Shown here one piece after another: positions 7,256 through 13,405 of a DNA stretch of 26,211 nucleotides. Source of the stretch: a virus. Made by a program: the position numbers and the translations under genes. The first letter of the stretch is position 1. Each line of letters starts with the position of its first letter. The notes beneath the pieces are model-generated. The model saw only the letters and a list, made by a program, of their open reading frames with translations. It had not been told where the DNA came from and did not search any database. The stretch is taken from IMG/VR virus record IMGVR_UViG_3300031980_000004, positions 1 to 26,211 of that record; one strand, written 5' to 3'.

Positions 7256-8456
7256 ACAGCACCTCTGCGCTTCGCGACGCGCCCCAGACCGCGAGCGCGA
7301 GCGCGATCACGCCGTCGTCGTGACACCCCTCCGGCGCGCTGTAGCGTGCGCGACCGGACGCGGAAATATCGACGCTGAACATCTCTAACTCGTTGAGCAG
7401 CCACTCCAGCGCGGGCAGCGTAATCGTTCGCTGCTCCAGCGTCAGCGCGAGCGTGTCGATGAGCAGCGCTTTTGATGCAACCGTCGTCGTAAACGCCTGC
7501 ACCGGCAGCCCGGCGCGCTGCAACTCTTCGATGTTCGGCGCGCCGATACTGTTCGCTTCCGCAATCACCGCGCCGGAACCGTTGCGCTGCCAGAACGTAA
7601 CCAGCGCGCGGCGTTGGGTTGCAAAATCTACATCAACTAATCGTTCTACGTCCACCACACACCGCGTCTGCGGATCGAGCGCGGCAAATACCGTTGCGTC
7701 CTCGTACCGTCCCCAGTCAACGCCGATCACCGCCGCCTCGCCGCTGCGCGCAATCTCACCGACGCAAGCGCGCACCCCGCGGAACACCGCGCCGCCGTCG
7801 TCGAGAAACTCGGCGTCCAACTCTTGGCGCGCGGCGCGCTCGGTCATCGCGGACCGCAGCAGCGCAATATCCGCCGGATCGAGACGCGGGTTGTCACTTG
7901 TTGAACGCCGGATCGTCGCCCAGCGCGGGTCGTCAAGCGCGCTCTGGTGGATACGCCAGAAGTCGCCGCGTCCCTTCGGCGTCCCGGCGAGAACCGCTCT
8001 GCCGCGCCGGTCGAGCAGCGCGGGGATCAGATTTTCGCGCCAGATTGTTTCGAGATTGCGCACCAGCCCCGCCTCGTCCACCACAATCAAATCGTACCCG
8101 CGCGACCGTCCGGCGTCCTCGTTGTCCAACGACCAGAACTCAACGCGCCCGCCGGTTGTCGTGTCAACGCGCCGCTCCGCTTTGTATTCCACCGCTGCCG
8201 GTGCGCGCAGCACGCGCCGTACTTGTTCCCAGACCGGCAACATCAGTTTGTAGGTCGGCGCGAAATACCCGACCGTCTGCCGGTGCACCAGCGCGGCTTC
8301 GGTGAGCATTCGCGCCAATAAGTGCGATTTCCCCCAGCGCCGCCCCGCGCGCAGGTGCACAAACCGCGCGCTTCTGGTCTGTTCCGCAACGGCGCGCTGG
8401 TCGGCGTGGAGGTGTGGAAGTCGAACCTCATACCGTTTTGACGAACGCCGCCTCAT
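7245..8456 (-). CDS. Terminase large subunit
   Basis: 403 aa. ATPase domain: Walker A-like GRRWGKSH (38-45), Walker B LIVVDEAG (123-130) and coupling motif LAGTPKG (156-162). RNase H-like nuclease domain: first acidic residue in IGVDWGRYEDATVF (Asp247), second in IAEANSIGAPNIEEL (Glu300) and third in CHDDGVIALALAV (380-381). The protein pumps DNA into proheads and cuts the concatemer. The ATG at 8456 lies inside the preceding gene and has no clear ribosome binding site, so translation is probably coupled. It is followed directly by the portal gene. Confidence 0.93.
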   Translation of the reverse strand: MRRRSSKRYEVRLPHLHADQRAVAEQTRSARFVHLRAGRRWGKSHLLARMLTEAALVHRQTVGYFAPTYKLMLPVWEQVRRVLRAPAAVEYKAERRVDTTTGGRVEFWSLDNEDAGRSRGYDLIVVDEAGLVRNLETIWRENLIPALLDRRGRAVLAGTPKGRGDFWRIHQSALDDPRWATIRRSTSDNPRLDPADIALLRSAMTERAARQELDAEFLDDGGAVFRGVRACVGEIARSGEAAVIGVDWGRYEDATVFAALDPQTRCVVDVERLVDVDFATQRRALVTFWQRNGSGAVIAEANSIGAPNIEELQRAGLPVQAFTTTVASKALLIDTLALTLEQRTITLPALEWLLNELEMFSVDISASGRARYSAPEGCHDDGVIALALAVWGASRSAEVLFDI

Positions 8457-8631
8457 CGACGATCACCAGTACGCTCTGATCGGCGTTCGGTTGCTCATCG
8501 AACTGCGACAGAAACAGCCGCGCCGCAGCGACGCGCGCGCTTGCCGGCTCGTTGTCGTTGACAACGATCATAAACAACGCGCGCAACACCGCAGCGCGGG
8601 CTTCGTCTGTCAGCAGTTCGTCTACGGTCAT
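8428..8631 (-). CDS. Small terminase-subunit-like protein
   Basis: 67 aa, starting MTVDELLTDEARAAVLRALF and containing NEPASARVAAARLFLSQFDE, a helix common to small terminase subunits. It lies directly upstream of the large terminase gene and overlaps it by 29 bases. It is short for the family and lacks an obvious helix-turn-helix DNA-binding domain, so it may be a reduced form or an unrelated helper. Its ATG overlaps the stop of the upstream holin-like gene as ATGA. Confidence 0.5.
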   Translation of the reverse strand: MTVDELLTDEARAAVLRALFMIVVNDNEPASARVAAARLFLSQFDEQPNADQSVLVIVDEAAFVKTV

Positions 8632-8855
8632 TTGTACTTGTAGTACTTCCGAGCGATAGCCTCAGCCTCCGCTTCGGTCAGCGGGATGTGATACGAGACG
8701 ACGTAGCCGAAGATGACCGCCAGCGCCGACTGCACCTCGGCGGGCAACTCGATCCCCGCGAACTCGCGCAGCGCCCAGGTGAGAATGATGACGGTCGCGG
8801 CGGCGAGTGCGCCAAAGGTCACCTTGTCCAACGGTTGCGAAAAGGGAAGGTTCAC
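8628..8855 (-). CDS. Small membrane protein, holin-like
   Basis: 75 aa from a GTG at 8855 with GGAGG 7 nt upstream. The frame is open further upstream through two palindromic elements, but the ribosome binding site marks this start. Two hydrophobic segments can be seen: FGALAAATVIILTWAL (about 14-29) and VQSALAVIFGYVVSYHIP (about 41-58), followed by a charged Glu/Ala/Lys tail ending KYYKYK. Size, two membrane segments and a charged tail fit a holin, the inner-membrane pore that triggers lysis, but no endolysin is visible nearby. Another membrane role is possible. Confidence 0.5.
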   Translation of the reverse strand: MNLPFSQPLDKVTFGALAAATVIILTWALREFAGIELPAEVQSALAVIFGYVVSYHIPLTEAEAEAIARKYYKYK

Positions 8856-8967
8856 GTGATGCCCTCCTACTCTTCTCTCTTCAGCGGGGCGCTGTGTTCC
8901 CCTCACTTTAATTGTACAGCAAAAGCCCCGCATTTTCGTACACCAGATCGCGGCGCGGGCGCGGGGC

Positions 8968-9011
8968 GTCACAACACCTGCTTCTCTTTTATTTCTATAG
9001 AGTGTTGTGAC
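8968..9011 (-). repeat. 44-bp palindromic element, copy 4
   Basis: Perfect 10-bp arms; minus-strand core ATAGAAATAAAAGAGAAG. It lies 113 bases upstream of the holin-like start. The V-T-T-type frame is open through it but is not thought to be translated here. Confidence 0.95.
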
Positions 9012-9074
9012 AGCGCTGATAAACCAGCAGCGGGCGGGGGAGTACTCCATTCGGGTGAGGCGACGATCGGGACT

Positions 9075-9118
9075 GTCACAACACCGCGTATAAATAAAAG
9101 AAGATCGAGTGTTGTGAC
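9075..9118 (+). repeat. 44-bp palindromic element, copy 5 (reversed)
   Basis: Perfect 10-bp arms; here the core ATAAATAAAAGAAGA reads on the plus strand. It is followed at 9120-9139 by CTGCTGAACAAACAGAAACC, which also follows copy 6, and then by the hairpin of a minus-strand terminator. Confidence 0.95.
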
Positions 9119-9137
9119 GCTGCTGAACAAACAGAAA

Positions 9138-9157
9138 CCCCGCCGGCATCGGCGGGG
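9138..9157 (-). terminator. Rho-independent terminator after the 9180-9518 gene
   Basis: Perfect 8-bp stem CCCCGCCG/CGGCGGGG with a 4-nt loop; on the minus strand it is followed by TTTCTGTTTG. It lies 23 bases past the stop codon at 9180. Confidence 0.75.
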
Positions 9158-9179
9158 TGTGGGGACAGCGGGGCGGGGG

Positions 9180-9518
9180 TTATTCGATTCCCAGCGCGTA
9201 CTCTATCAACCACCCGCGCCCGCCCGCACGCGCTTCGTCGAGCGAGTTGTAGCGTTCATAATAGTAGTACGTCCGCGGGGACGGGTCAGCAGCGGGGTGG
9301 GGGTCAACTTCCCACTCGATCTCCTGGACGTAGACGGCTCCGTCCTCACACTCGAAGACGAGGATGAAGCCGCCGTTCGTTGTGTGGGGGTTCCACGCCC
9401 GCCCGTTGTCCCAAGCGTAGGGACGACCAAGAGGACGCGCCTTGACGCGCACCCGCTCGTAGTCCGCAACCCCGTCCTTCGGAACGGGCCCGTTGATGAT
9501 CGTAACGTCTCGAAACAT
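9180..9518 (-). CDS. Small unknown protein, distant member of the W-x-G / D-G-R paralogous family
   Basis: 112 aa from the ATG at 9518 with GGAGG 6 nt upstream; a GTG three bases earlier is too close to the ribosome binding site. It contains FILVFECEDGAVYVQEIEWEVD and a late NSLDEARAGGRGWLIEYALG, which resemble the FYRxxDGRxxxHxxRW and Leu-Glu-Asp-Ala segments of five other small proteins in this window. The family and its function are unknown to me. It is the last gene of a short operon with the 9531-9740 gene and is followed by a terminator. Confidence 0.7.
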   Translation of the reverse strand: MFRDVTIINGPVPKDGVADYERVRVKARPLGRPYAWDNGRAWNPHTTNGGFILVFECEDGAVYVQEIEWEVDPHPAADPSPRTYYYYERYNSLDEARAGGRGWLIEYALGIE

Positions 9519-9530
9519 CACTTTCCTCCT

Positions 9531-9740
9531 CTACTCGCCGCGCCGCGCGTCCTCGTACCGCAACTGTTCCACCAGCCGCCGCGCGTCCTCAACATACGCG
9601 CGCCAGCCGACGGGCTGTCCGCGGTACTCGACCGCGTAGTCGCGCGTCTCGCGGTCGAAGACGATCTTATAATCCGCGCCTTCAGCAATAACGATCTCGC
9701 GCTCGGGGCGCGGCTTTGGTGCAGAGCGTCGCTTGGGCAT
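9531..9740 (-). CDS. Small basic protein of unknown function
   Basis: 69 aa; ATG at 9740 after AGGAG with 8-nt spacing. Basic N-terminus MPKRRSAPKPRPEREI, then a short strand-turn-strand unit YKIVFDRETRDYAVEYRGQ and a helix ending ARRLVEQLRYEDARRGE. I do not recognise it. It has its own consensus promoter at 9776-9804, back to back with the promoter of the plus-strand gene at 9915, and is followed closely by the 9180-9518 gene in the same operon. Confidence 0.7.
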   Translation of the reverse strand: MPKRRSAPKPRPEREIVIAEGADYKIVFDRETRDYAVEYRGQPVGWRAYVEDARRLVEQLRYEDARRGE

Positions 9741-9775
9741 TAGTGGTCTCCTTTCGCGTAATCGACTACGCTGCT

Positions 9776-9804
9776 AGTATACCACGCGCGCGCCGGTCTG
9801 TCAA
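9776..9804 (-). promoter_or_regulatory. Sigma70-type promoter for the 9740-9180 operon
   Basis: On the minus strand TTGACA (9804-9799), 17-bp spacer, TATACT (9781-9776). Six bases further comes GTAGTCGATTAC, related to the start-site motif of the plus-strand cassettes. Confidence 0.85.
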
Positions 9805-9841
9805 GTCCGAAAATTCGCGGTGAAATCTCGAAAATTGGGTA

Positions 9842-9870
9842 TTGACAACCGGCGCGGGGTGTGGTATAGT
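9842..9870 (+). promoter_or_regulatory. Sigma70-type promoter for the 9915 gene
   Basis: TTGACA (9842-9847), 17-bp spacer, TATAGT (9865-9870), then ATAACC and GTAATCGATAATCAC (9877-9891). Back to back with the minus-strand promoter; the -35 boxes are 37 bases apart. Confidence 0.88.
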
Positions 9871-9914
9871 ATAACCGTAATCGATAATCACTGTATCAAG
9901 AGGAGGAACACAAA

Positions 9915-10208
9915 ATGGAGAAGTACACAGTCTGGAGCGGAACTCGAACTTGGCTGCCCGGCGACAGCGGGTACGAGAAGTACGAAATCATCGGTGAAGA
10001 ACTGGCTGTTTGGGAAGACGCAGGTTACGACTCCGGGAGCACATACTATGTGTACCGGACAGAAAACGGGATCGTCATTCACCGCGTTCGCTGGACGAGC
10101 ACTCTTGGGGACCCGCACTACGGAGAGGTCTTCCGGTTCAGCAACCTTGAGGAAGCGGCGCAGAATGACGAGTTGCGACAAGCACTGAAAGATATGCGCC
10201 TCATCTAA
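9915..10208 (+). CDS. Small acidic protein, W-x-G / D-G-R paralogous family
   Basis: 97 aa; ATG at 9915 after GAGGAGG. Layout: YTVWSGTRTW near the N-terminus, YYVYRTENGIVIHRVRW in the middle, and GEVFRFSNLEEAAQND near the C-terminus. The same three blocks occur in proteins at 11427, 11842, 12333 and 14195. Acidic and aromatic, no membrane segment. It is a free-standing plus-strand cassette with its own promoter and terminator between two minus-strand operons, as morons are. Function unknown; such small early proteins often act on host factors, but nothing in the sequence shows this. Confidence 0.85.
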   Translation: MEKYTVWSGTRTWLPGDSGYEKYEIIGEELAVWEDAGYDSGSTYYVYRTENGIVIHRVRWTSTLGDPHYGEVFRFSNLEEAAQNDELRQALKDMRLI

Positions 10209-10227
10209 TCAACGAACCCGACCGAAC

Positions 10228-10259
10228 CCCCGCGCCTCACAAGCGCGGGGTTTTCTTTT
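10228..10259 (+). terminator. Rho-independent terminator of the 9915 gene
   Basis: 8-bp GC stem CCCCGCGC/GCGCGGGG (10228-10235 and 10243-10250) with a 7-nt loop and the T-rich tail TTTTCTTTT. Confidence 0.88.
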
Positions 10260-10288
10260 CCCCGCCGTCGCCAAGCCCGCGAACTGTT

Positions 10289-10332
10289 GTCACAACACGC
10301 TGTATAAATAAAAGAGAATGATGTGTTGTGAC
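10289..10332 (+). repeat. 44-bp palindromic element, copy 6 (reversed)
   Basis: Perfect 10-bp arms; core ATAAATAAAAGAGAA on the plus strand. It lies in the convergent gap between the 9915 gene and the minus-strand gene ending at 10394. Bases 10334-10353 repeat the 20-base flank seen after copy 5. Confidence 0.95.
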
Positions 10333-10349
10333 ACTGCTGAACAAACAGA

Positions 10350-10375
10350 AACCGCCAGGCGCGCGTCCGGCGGTT
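10350..10375 (-). terminator. Probable terminator of the 11783-10394 gene group
   Basis: Stem AACCGCC/GGCGGTT (10350-10356 and 10369-10375) with a GC-rich loop; on the minus strand it is followed by TCTGTTTG. It lies 19 bases past the stop codon at 10394. Same arrangement as the terminator next to copy 5. Confidence 0.6.
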
Positions 10376-10393
10376 CTGGAGTTCGCGTTGGCG

Positions 10394-11065
10394 CTAGTTG
10401 TGCTTGATGAATGGGGTGACGGCAAAGGTGTAACCCCATTGGTCGCCGAACGCCAGCCACCCGCTGCTGCTTCGCCGCACGCTCAGACGCGAGTTCTTTC
10501 CGAACAGCCGCAACCCTTTCCGCAACTGGGCGACGCTGTACCAATGTTCATCGTCGATTTCCTTAGGGCGGAAGAGTTCACCGCCGTTGCGCGGGTCATC
10601 TACCAGCGCAACGTAGTCCTTCGCGCTGGCTTCTTTGACCGTCTTCAGTCGGGGATTCTCAACGATCTGCACCCACCCGCGGCTCTCGTCGTGCAAAAAC
10701 CCAAGCATCCGCGCGACCGGCGCTCGCGGGCAGTAGAATTCCGGCAGCGACACATCACAGTACTCGCCCGCGACTTCCCCAACGTTCTCCTCATACCGCG
10801 TGGTCTGCGCGGTCGCGGTCACGCGGTTTCCGTCAACCTCGATGCTCCCGATCCACGTCGCCTCCGCCAGCGCCTCAAGCACCTTCGCGGCTTTCGGCGA
10901 GATCGCGCCTTCGCCGCGAAGGAACTCACCGCTGAACGTCTTGGCGACCAACATCACCCCGTCTGTCGCCGCCGCTACGCCGTCATCGACGTGAACGCCG
11001 GAGAATGGCGTCGCCTGAATGTCGAGGGCGACGCGGAGAAAGTTGGAAAGTTCTGTGCTGGACAT
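10394..11065 (-). CDS. Unknown protein, possibly sliding-clamp-like
   Basis: 223 aa. I chose the ATG at 11065 (MSSTELSNFLRVAL) because GGAA lies 7-8 nt upstream and the longer frame starts inside the preceding gene. The segment FSGVHVDDGVAAATDGVMLV (about residues 20-39) matches the recurrent strand-turn A-T-D-G pattern of DnaN-type beta clamp domains and their phage relatives, and the rest alternates strands and helices. A full bacterial clamp is about 370 aa, so this would be a reduced or two-domain version. The fit is suggestive only. It ends the minus-strand group 11783-10394 and is followed by a terminator. Confidence 0.55.
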   Translation of the reverse strand: MSSTELSNFLRVALDIQATPFSGVHVDDGVAAATDGVMLVAKTFSGEFLRGEGAISPKAAKVLEALAEATWIGSIEVDGNRVTATAQTTRYEENVGEVAGEYCDVSLPEFYCPRAPVARMLGFLHDESRGWVQIVENPRLKTVKEASAKDYVALVDDPRNGGELFRPKEIDDEHWYSVAQLRKGLRLFGKNSRLSVRRSSSGWLAFGDQWGYTFAVTPFIKHN

Positions 11066-11103
11066 AGTGTTCTTCCTTTCTATGTAAACGTCACCGTCGC
11101 CGT

Positions 11104-11430
11104 CTACCTCGCCAGCGCCCACACGCATCTGGCGAGCGCTTCAGAAAGCGTCGCCGCGTCTGTCTCGTACTGCGCAAGCGTGCCCAGACCTTTGTTCCAG
11201 TACGCGACCTCAATGCGCCAACCGCCTTCGCGTCGCTCGATCTCGACGCAGACGACGCGCGACAACGCGAACAGCGCGTCGAGCGGCTTGTACGCAGCGG
11301 GAGAAACATCAAGCGCGAATACGTCGATGGCGTCGCTTGGGCGGGCGACGGTGATGATCCGGTCGCACTCGCCCGGCTCGTACAGCACTGCGCAGATCGC
11401 GGTTGGGGTGCGTTCAAAAGCGATCTTCAT
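11104..11430 (-). CDS. Small protein of unknown function
   Basis: 108 aa from the ATG at 11430, which overlaps the upstream stop as ATGA and lies just behind GAGGAGGAGG. The sequence is mixed alpha/beta with AICAVLYEPGECDRIITVA, VVCVEIERREGGWRIEVAYW and a C-terminal helix TLSEALARCVWALAR. I do not recognise it. Its tight coupling to the 11427-11783 paralogue and to the clamp-like gene downstream suggests a shared transcript. It lacks the D-G-R block of the paralogous family. Confidence 0.7.
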   Translation of the reverse strand: MKIAFERTPTAICAVLYEPGECDRIITVARPSDAIDVFALDVSPAAYKPLDALFALSRVVCVEIERREGGWRIEVAYWNKGLGTLAQYETDAATLSEALARCVWALAR

Positions 11431-11783
11431 TCCTCCTCCTCGTACCGGCTTAGCCACTCATCAAGTTCCAGCGTCGGCGCATCATACGCGCCGATCCGCA
11501 CAAGATCGTCGCGCCAGCCGCGCCGCGCGGCGTCGTCGAGGTCGGCGTACACCGACACTACCCCGTAATCGACGCCGCCCTTCTCCCAGTCGCCGTAGCG
11601 ATGCTCGGCGACGACAAGACGCCCGTCATACAGCCGGTAGAACTCCCGTTCGTCCGTTCGGTCTTCGTCGACCTCAACGACGAGCGAACCGAGAGGCTCG
11701 CCGTCGAACTCGATCCAGACGAACTGTGAAACGTCTCTGTTGCCGTGGACGCCTCGCCAACCGTGCCAAACCCGTACCCGCAT
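11427..11783 (-). CDS. Small acidic protein, W-x-G / D-G-R paralogous family
   Basis: 118 aa; ATG at 11783 after AAAGGAGG. It begins MRVRVWHGWRGVHG, continues FVWIEFDGEPLGSLVVEVDE, then EFYRLYDGRLVVAEHRYGDWE and VSVYADLDDAARRGW, the same block order as the genes at 9915, 11842, 12333 and 14195. Compared with them it has a C-terminal extension rich in Glu ending RYEEEE. Function unknown. It is separated from the 11842 paralogue by a hairpin (11806-11833), yet lies on the same strand, so the two look like a tandem duplication. Confidence 0.75.
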   Translation of the reverse strand: MRVRVWHGWRGVHGNRDVSQFVWIEFDGEPLGSLVVEVDEDRTDEREFYRLYDGRLVVAEHRYGDWEKGGVDYGVVSVYADLDDAARRGWRDDLVRIGAYDAPTLELDEWLSRYEEEE

Positions 11784-11805
11784 TTTGAACCTCCTTTACA
11801 ACGAA

Positions 11806-11833
11806 GGGACGCCCCGACGAACCGGAGCGTCCC
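11806..11833 (-). terminator. Hairpin between two paralogous genes, possible terminator
   Basis: Inverted repeat GGGACGC (11806-11812) / GCGTCCC (11827-11833) with further pairing inside (CCG/CGG). On the minus strand it is followed by TTCGTTGT, a poor U-tract, so it may be an attenuator or processing site rather than a full terminator. Confidence 0.5.
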
Positions 11834-11841
11834 CGAACTGA

Positions 11842-12162
11842 TCAACCCAGCGTCACTGTGTGCGGCGGGATGAGACCCGCCTGTTCCAACTCCCACCGGA
11901 ATGCGTCCGTCGCATCTTCAATAGATGGAAAAACGAAAACATCTGCACGAGTTTCTTCGCCCTCCCACCGACTCCACCTCTCCTGATGGGCGATTATACG
12001 CCCATCTGAAGAACGAAAAAACGTTGTCTCTACGCCGCGGGAGTCGTACTCTTCCCAACAGACTCCCAAGCACTCACCGTCAAACTCAACGTAAGCGACG
12101 GTCTTATATGTATTGCCGCGCACGACACGCTTGGCTCCTTTCCAGATGTTGATCGTAGCCAT
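11842..12162 (-). CDS. Small acidic protein, W-x-G / D-G-R paralogous family
   Basis: 106 aa; ATG at 12162 after GGGAGG. It begins MATINIWKGAKRVVRGN and has AYVEFDGECLGVCWEEYD, FFRSSDGRIIAHQERWSRW and ADVFVFPSIEDATDAFRWE. The N-terminus is nearly that of the divergently transcribed neighbour at 12333 (MATISIWRGYRHW), so the pair around the shared promoter region probably arose by duplication and inversion. No catalytic motif, signal peptide or membrane segment. It has its own promoter at 12199-12227. Confidence 0.8.
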   Translation of the reverse strand: MATINIWKGAKRVVRGNTYKTVAYVEFDGECLGVCWEEYDSRGVETTFFRSSDGRIIAHQERWSRWEGEETRADVFVFPSIEDATDAFRWELEQAGLIPPHTVTLG

Positions 12163-12198
12163 TTTTGACCTCCCTTAGTAATTATCTATCACGCCCCT

Positions 12199-12227
12199 AC
12201 TTTACCACACCTCGCGCTGGTTGTCAA
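12199..12227 (-). promoter_or_regulatory. Sigma70-type promoter for the 12162 gene
   Basis: Minus strand TTGACA (12227-12222), 17-bp spacer, TAAAGT (12204-12199), then AGGGGC and GTGATAGATAATTAC (12192-12178), a version of the shared start-site motif. Confidence 0.75.
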
Positions 12228-12263
12228 GCGGGAAATCCGCCGGAATTTCCGCGAAATTGGGAC

Positions 12264-12292
12264 TTGACAAATCGCGGCGTGTGCGGTATAGT
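12264..12292 (+). promoter_or_regulatory. Sigma70-type promoter for the 12333 gene
   Basis: TTGACA (12264-12269), 17-bp spacer, TATAGT (12287-12292), then AGAGAC and GTAATCAATAACCAC (12299-12313). Back to back with the promoter of the 12162 gene. Confidence 0.88.
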
Positions 12293-12332
12293 AGAGACGT
12301 AATCAATAACCACACACAAGGAGGCAACCAAA

Positions 12333-12617
12333 ATGGCAACAATCTCTATCTGGCGAGGCTACCGGCACTGGAACTGGGACGAAGAGAACGATTACGAGAC
12401 CGTCACCTACGAGGACGCGGAGGAAATCGGCGCGGTTCGGTTTGAAGATGAAAACGGCGATATTCAGTATCGCATAATCCGGTGGTGCGAAGGTATCGTC
12501 GTCTTCTTCGTGAAACGCGAAGGGCACTACTGCGAAGCAGAAATCTTTGAGTACCCCGATCTCGAAGCCGCCGCCAAAGACTACGCTTTTGTCCTTCGCA
12601 AAGCGGGCGTCATCTAG
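12333..12617 (+). CDS. Small acidic protein, W-x-G / D-G-R paralogous family
   Basis: 94 aa; ATG at 12333 after AAGGAGG. Layout: MATISIWRGYRHWNW, GAVRFEDENGDIQYRIIRW, then AEIFEYPDLEAAAKDYAFVLRKAGVI. The C-terminal block is the clearest of the family and recalls SNLEEAAQND in the 9915 protein and PSIEDATDAF in the 11842 protein. Strongly acidic. It is a complete promoter-gene-terminator cassette on the plus strand. Function unknown. Confidence 0.85.
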   Translation: MATISIWRGYRHWNWDEENDYETVTYEDAEEIGAVRFEDENGDIQYRIIRWCEGIVVFFVKREGHYCEAEIFEYPDLEAAAKDYAFVLRKAGVI

Positions 12618-12640
12618 ACGACCCGCCGCACCCATCAAGC

Positions 12641-12671
12641 CCCCGTCCGGCAACGGATGGGGTTTCTTATT
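12641..12671 (+). terminator. Rho-independent terminator of the 12333 gene
   Basis: 9-bp stem CCCCGTCCG/CGGATGGGG (12641-12649 and 12654-12662, one G-T pair) with the 4-nt loop GCAA and the tail TTTCTTATT. It ends within the stop region of the minus-strand gene ending at 12667. Confidence 0.85.
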
Positions 12672-13323
12672 TCCCCTTGCACTTCCCGCAATACCCGTAC
12701 CGCAGCGCAGCCGCGTACTGCTGCTGCTTCGCCAGCGCCGCACCGCAGTGCGGACACCGGTACGACGCAGTGCGCTGCGTATGCGCCGTATGCGAAGCCG
12801 TATGCGAAGCCGTATGCGCCGTATGCGAAGCCGTATGCGCCGTATGATGCGCCGTATTCGTATCCGTATACGACGTATGCTGCGTCGTATGCGAAGCCGT
12901 ATGCGACGCATCCGGCTGCGGATGCGAACCGCTGTGCGTATGCAGCAACGTCGCAAGCGTATACGCCAGCGTCGCCAGTGGTGCGCTCTCCAGCACCGAC
13001 AGCGCCAGCAGCAACCAGTCGAACGTTGCGAGAAACTGCGCCGCGCTGCTCAGCCCCGTCGGTACGCGCGCAGCGTAGTCCGCCAAAACGTTGAGCGTAA
13101 TCGCAGTCAGCACCGCCGCCCGCGCCACGCGCGACGCCAACCGTTGGCGCTGTTGGTCTGCGAACACAGCGAACGCCAGCGACAGATACGCCAACTCTAT
13201 TCCGACCGCCGCCAGCCAGCCCGCAGCGTCCCCGCGCGTCGGCGCAAGCGCGCGCTGGACGCCCAGCGCGGACGGGGCGCTCAGCAACAGAACCGCCAGC
13301 GTTGCGAGAATGCGGAACTTCAC
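12667..13323 (-). CDS. Membrane protein with His/Thr repeat tail and C-terminal zinc ribbon
   Basis: 218 aa from a GTG at 13323, with GGAG 8 nt upstream. Residues 1-25 are hydrophobic with AxG-type ends and look like a signal peptide or first membrane segment. More hydrophobic segments follow (AVGIELAYLSLAFAVFA; AVLTAITLNVLADYAA; FDWLLLALSVL; LATLAYTLATLL), the layout of DUF2637-like phage and plasmid membrane proteins. Residues about 130-185 are a low-complexity repeat of Ser-His-Thr-Ala units, which may bind metal. The end, YRCPHCGAAL...YGYCGKCKGK, is a C-x2-C...C-x2-C zinc ribbon. A palindromic element lies directly before its ribosome binding site. Role unknown. Confidence 0.75.
   Translation of the reverse strand: MKFRILATLAVLLLSAPSALGVQRALAPTRGDAAGWLAAVGIELAYLSLAFAVFADQQRQRLASRVARAAVLTAITLNVLADYAARVPTGLSSAAQFLATFDWLLLALSVLESAPLATLAYTLATLLHTHSGSHPQPDASHTASHTTQHTSYTDTNTAHHTAHTASHTAHTASHTASHTAHTQRTASYRCPHCGAALAKQQQYAAALRYGYCGKCKGK
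12775..12945 (-). repeat. Degenerate tandem repeat encoding Ser-His-Thr-Ala units
   Basis: The plus strand repeats CCGTATGCGAAG and the shorter CCGTATGCG many times with variants; on the coding strand these give Ala-Ser-His-Thr and Ala-His-Thr. Nearly every third codon is a CAT or CAC. The region is likely prone to slippage and copy-number change. Confidence 0.9.
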
Positions 13324-13341
13324 GAGTACATCTCCTTTACC

Positions 13342-13385
13342 GTCACAACATCTCTTCTTCTTTTAATTAAGAGAAGTGTTGTGAC
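13342..13385 (-). repeat. 44-bp palindromic element, copy 7
   Basis: GTCACAACAT...AAGTGTTGTGAC arrangement: one arm has T for C at its inner end (9 of 10 pairs). The minus-strand core is AATTAAAAGAAGA, the most divergent of the family. It is followed on the minus strand by GGTAAAGGAG, the ribosome binding site of the 13323 gene. Confidence 0.9.
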
Positions 13386-13405
13386 AGACGCCACTCCCGA
13401 ACCCG

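Larger units (their letters stand above)
8856..9179. other. Intergenic region with two opposed palindromic elements and a terminator
   Basis: 324 bases without a supported gene. It holds palindromic copies 4 and 5 in opposite orientations, a minus-strand terminator at 9138-9157 and the ribosome binding site of the holin-like gene. A GC-rich inverted pair (GCGGGGC near 8884 and GCCCCGC near 8932) flanks an AT-rich stretch; its role is unclear. Confidence 0.7.

Noticed and set aside
8856-9149. Longer 173-aa version of the holin-like protein reading through elements 4 and 5
   Set aside because: The added N-terminus is composed of element and spacer translation, and a good ribosome binding site sits at the GTG at 8855.
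10328-11788. Long plus-strand reading frame of 486 codons
   Set aside because: It lies antisense to three minus-strand genes with good ribosome binding sites and has the Arg/Pro/Ala composition typical of shadows in GC-rich DNA.
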